Positions 26,653 through 28,374 of a DNA stretch of 28,374 nucleotides are shown here, one piece after another. This DNA is from a virus: positions 1 to 28,374 of IMG/VR virus record IMGVR_UViG_3300031251_000087, one strand, 5' to 3'. The notes under the pieces were generated by a model. It was not told where the DNA came from, made no database searches, and saw only the letters and a program-made list of their open reading frames with translations. Positions within the stretch are counted from its first letter, which is position 1, and each line of letters starts with the position of its first letter. The translations under genes were made by a program, and so were the position numbers.

Positions 26653-26972
26653 AGAACTACACTCGCATTCACAGTTGCGCCTGTGCCTGTAACGCTAGCC
26701 GTTACGCACTGGATGAAAGGATATGGTGCGGCGCTTACGAAATTATCTGTTGCACCAGGGTTTCCCGATAGGGTAATAGTGCCAAATGCAGTGGCGGAGA
26801 AGTTAGTACCATCATTTGAGCCAAAGAAAGTTACAGTCGCGGTTTGTGCGCCAGTTCCCAAAACGGTGGCTTGATAGACTCGATTACACCATGCGGATGT
26901 GTTCTTTGAGCTAACATCAACAGTTGGCTGAGTCGCATTGGTGGTTGCGCCTTTGAATAAATCTATCTTCAT
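26649..26972 (-). CDS. Virion-type hypothetical protein, 107 aa
   Basis: A 107-residue protein with alternating strand-forming stretches (GTGAQTATVTFFGSNDGTNF; PYPFIQCVTASVTGTGATVN). The 'V-x-F-x-GSNDGTNF' pattern is common in small phage structural beta-sandwich proteins. Its start overlaps the portal stop by 4 nt and its end overlaps the next gene as ATGA. Probably a minor head protein; no firm family. Confidence 0.55.
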   Translation of the reverse strand: MKIDLFKGATTNATQPTVDVSSKNTSAWCNRVYQATVLGTGAQTATVTFFGSNDGTNFSATAFGTITLSGNPGATDNFVSAAPYPFIQCVTASVTGTGATVNASVVL

Positions 26973-28374
26973 TGCTGTGTCTCCATATTCGGTAGTGGTG
27001 TTTCGATATGCTGGATTACAAGTTTCAAGGCTTCTTCAAGCCCTTCTATGCGTGATGGGTCAATCGCTGCTTTTGCTGTCATAGCTTGTAAGTCAACAGC
27101 CATGCGGCGAGTCTCAGCGTCATAGGCATCAATCATGACTTGTGCGCTTTCGGTCTGTGATTTATCTGCCTTGGCCTTGAGTTCTGTCTGCATTTGTTGC
27201 ATAGCCTGATCGCGCTGTTGAATAGCGGCGGTCGCATCGTGAATGCCTTGTTGCAATTGTTGGATGTGTTGCGATGCCTGCGCTTTGACTTGCTGAACTT
27301 CTGGCGAATCCTGCCCATTGTTCTGTAATTGTGGGGGCATCATCATCTTAAGGCGGTCAGCTATCTCATCGGAATAAGGCATGTCCATAGACTTAAACAT
27401 CAAGTCACCAATAATCGGCATCAGGTCAGGACTGGACTGAACAATGCCCGACATAAACTGCGCGCCTTCCATACGTTTAGTAGCGAAGGACTGGCCGACA
27501 GTGACAGTTACATCGTAGATTCCGACACCGATGTTATAAACCTTGTCGATAGGCGTTTTAATCACAGCTGGTAATCCAGCATCGTTGATTATTTTCTTAT
27601 TATCTGGCGTTCCGTCTTTGCCTAAGATACGAGCAATCTGCGCTTTGTCATAAACCACGGGAATCATCCCTATGAGGATTTTCCCGGCATGACGTATAGA
27701 ACGTCCTAAGTTGTCTGGAAAGTGGAACGTAGCCACATCGCCCTGCTTCTGTTGGGCGTTCATTGCTATGCCAGACTTGGCATTTCCATCTTGACCTACG
27801 CTGGCCTGATACATTCCTAAAGCAGATTGAATGTCATGCTCGGATGTTTCAATGTCTTGCAATAAACCTGTTGGAACTCCGGCGAATCCCTGACGTTGTG
27901 GTAGAGGTGCTAAGTTCCCCTCTACAGTCACAGGATCAGCTTCCAGATAAGCGAAGTTATTACGATTCGCAGCCGCCCACTTCTCGCCGTGAGTCTCGAA
28001 CTGTCCTGTATAGCCAATGAACGGAGCTTTAACAGTAAGGTTTAGGCTCTCAGCGATAATAGATCGGTTATAGTTGTACATCCGTTGCGCATCTTTCACG
28101 CCACGCACAATCCCTCTCAGATTGCGCTTGCCGTTGAAGTCAGTCTCGATACCTTGAACCGGAATAACAGGTATGTATTTCCCAATAATCTTGGTATGGT
28201 CAATAACATTGAATGCGGTAAGTTTTGCCCAACACACTGTCCCACGATAACTCTTGCGATTCTTCTCTACCTTTGGGCGCTGGTCATTGCCAGTGTATTT
28301 CTCCCAGTAGTCAGACTCATACATCACATTGCCATCATCCAGCAACATGAGATTTTCTTGGTTAGTTTCAAGCC
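26969..28374 (-). CDS. Portal protein, C-terminal part (cut by window edge)
   Basis: The reading frame is open to the right edge, so the 5' end is missing; an internal ATG at 28348 is not the true start, since LETNQENL precedes it in frame. The 467 visible codons match the P22-type portal, which has 725 residues: KLTAFNVIDHTKIIGKYIPV, the RNLRGIVRGVKDAQRMYNYN segment, and the SALGMYQAS ... SGIAMNAQQKQGDVATFHF region. The C-terminal ~110 residues are glutamine-rich coiled coil (HIQQLQQGIHDATAAIQQRD), fitting the long barrel helix of P22-like portals. It is followed with overlap by two small virion genes, then scaffold and coat. Confidence 0.85.
   Translation of the reverse strand, partial: LETNQENLMLLDDGNVMYESDYWEKYTGNDQRPKVEKNRKSYRGTVCWAKLTAFNVIDHTKIIGKYIPVIPVQGIETDFNGKRNLRGIVRGVKDAQRMYNYNRSIIAESLNLTVKAPFIGYTGQFETHGEKWAAANRNNFAYLEADPVTVEGNLAPLPQRQGFAGVPTGLLQDIETSEHDIQSALGMYQASVGQDGNAKSGIAMNAQQKQGDVATFHFPDNLGRSIRHAGKILIGMIPVVYDKAQIARILGKDGTPDNKKIINDAGLPAVIKTPIDKVYNIGVGIYDVTVTVGQSFATKRMEGAQFMSGIVQSSPDLMPIIGDLMFKSMDMPYSDEIADRLKMMMPPQLQNNGQDSPEVQQVKAQASQHIQQLQQGIHDATAAIQQRDQAMQQMQTELKAKADKSQTESAQVMIDAYDAETRRMAVDLQAMTAKAAIDPSRIEGLEEALKLVIQHIETPLPNMETQQ

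Noticed and set aside
1-28374. tRNA genes, integrase, attachment sites or insertion sequences
   Set aside because: I saw no cloverleaf-like sequence, recombinase motifs or IS-type terminal repeats; a short tRNA could still be missed by eye.

Overview
The window is part of the genome of a tailed bacteriophage that infects a Gram-negative host. The head and tail genes resemble those of P22-like podoviruses: portal, scaffold, P22-fold coat, gp4-like tail adaptor, gp10-like propeller, then presumed ejection proteins. The lysis genes are of the Gram-negative type: small holin-like membrane proteins, a lambda R-type lysozyme, and an Rz/Rz1 spanin pair with Rz1 nested inside Rz. I see no terminase, DNA polymerase, integrase or tRNA gene here, and both ends cut through genes, so this is a fragment. 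I cannot name the host.

Layout. Positions 1-693 read leftward: a SpoU/TrmH-type RNA methyltransferase cut by the left edge, two small genes, and a small helix-turn-helix protein. Positions 694-971 are a divergent control region with candidate promoters facing both ways. Positions 972-8928 are one rightward early block of about 25 short genes, many joined by ATGA overlaps. Only a few are recognisable: a DUF7666-like protein with eleven 27-bp tandem repeats, a Rad52-type annealing protein next to an SSB, a DUF551 protein, and several membrane peptides. Positions 8925-28374 read leftward as the late block. In transcription order this is portal (cut by the right edge), two small virion-type proteins, scaffold, coat, an unknown protein, gp4-like adaptor, a split gp10-like module with an embedded HAF propeller and a tail-fibre-like protein, three presumed ejection proteins, tail fibre and fibre-like proteins, holin candidates, endolysin, an exported protein, a calcineurin-like phosphoesterase, a 63-residue protein, a ParB-like nuclease-fold protein, and Rz/Rz1.

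Two rightward genes interrupt the leftward late block: an HNH endonuclease (10156-10776) and a small membrane ORF (15748-15960). Each has a TATAAT exactly 5 nt before its ATG.

Most notable observation. The HNH gene sits in the 3' end of the phosphoesterase gene. A 15-codon remnant of the old 3' end remains beyond the HNH gene, still overlapping the next gene's start as ATGA. The phosphoesterase now ends with a copy of the same 14 residues in which 12 of 14 codons are changed and every change is synonymous. Other notable points are the division of the gp10-like propeller into separate genes with a duplicated N-terminal module, and a recurring TCATTGCTAA motif in front of early genes.
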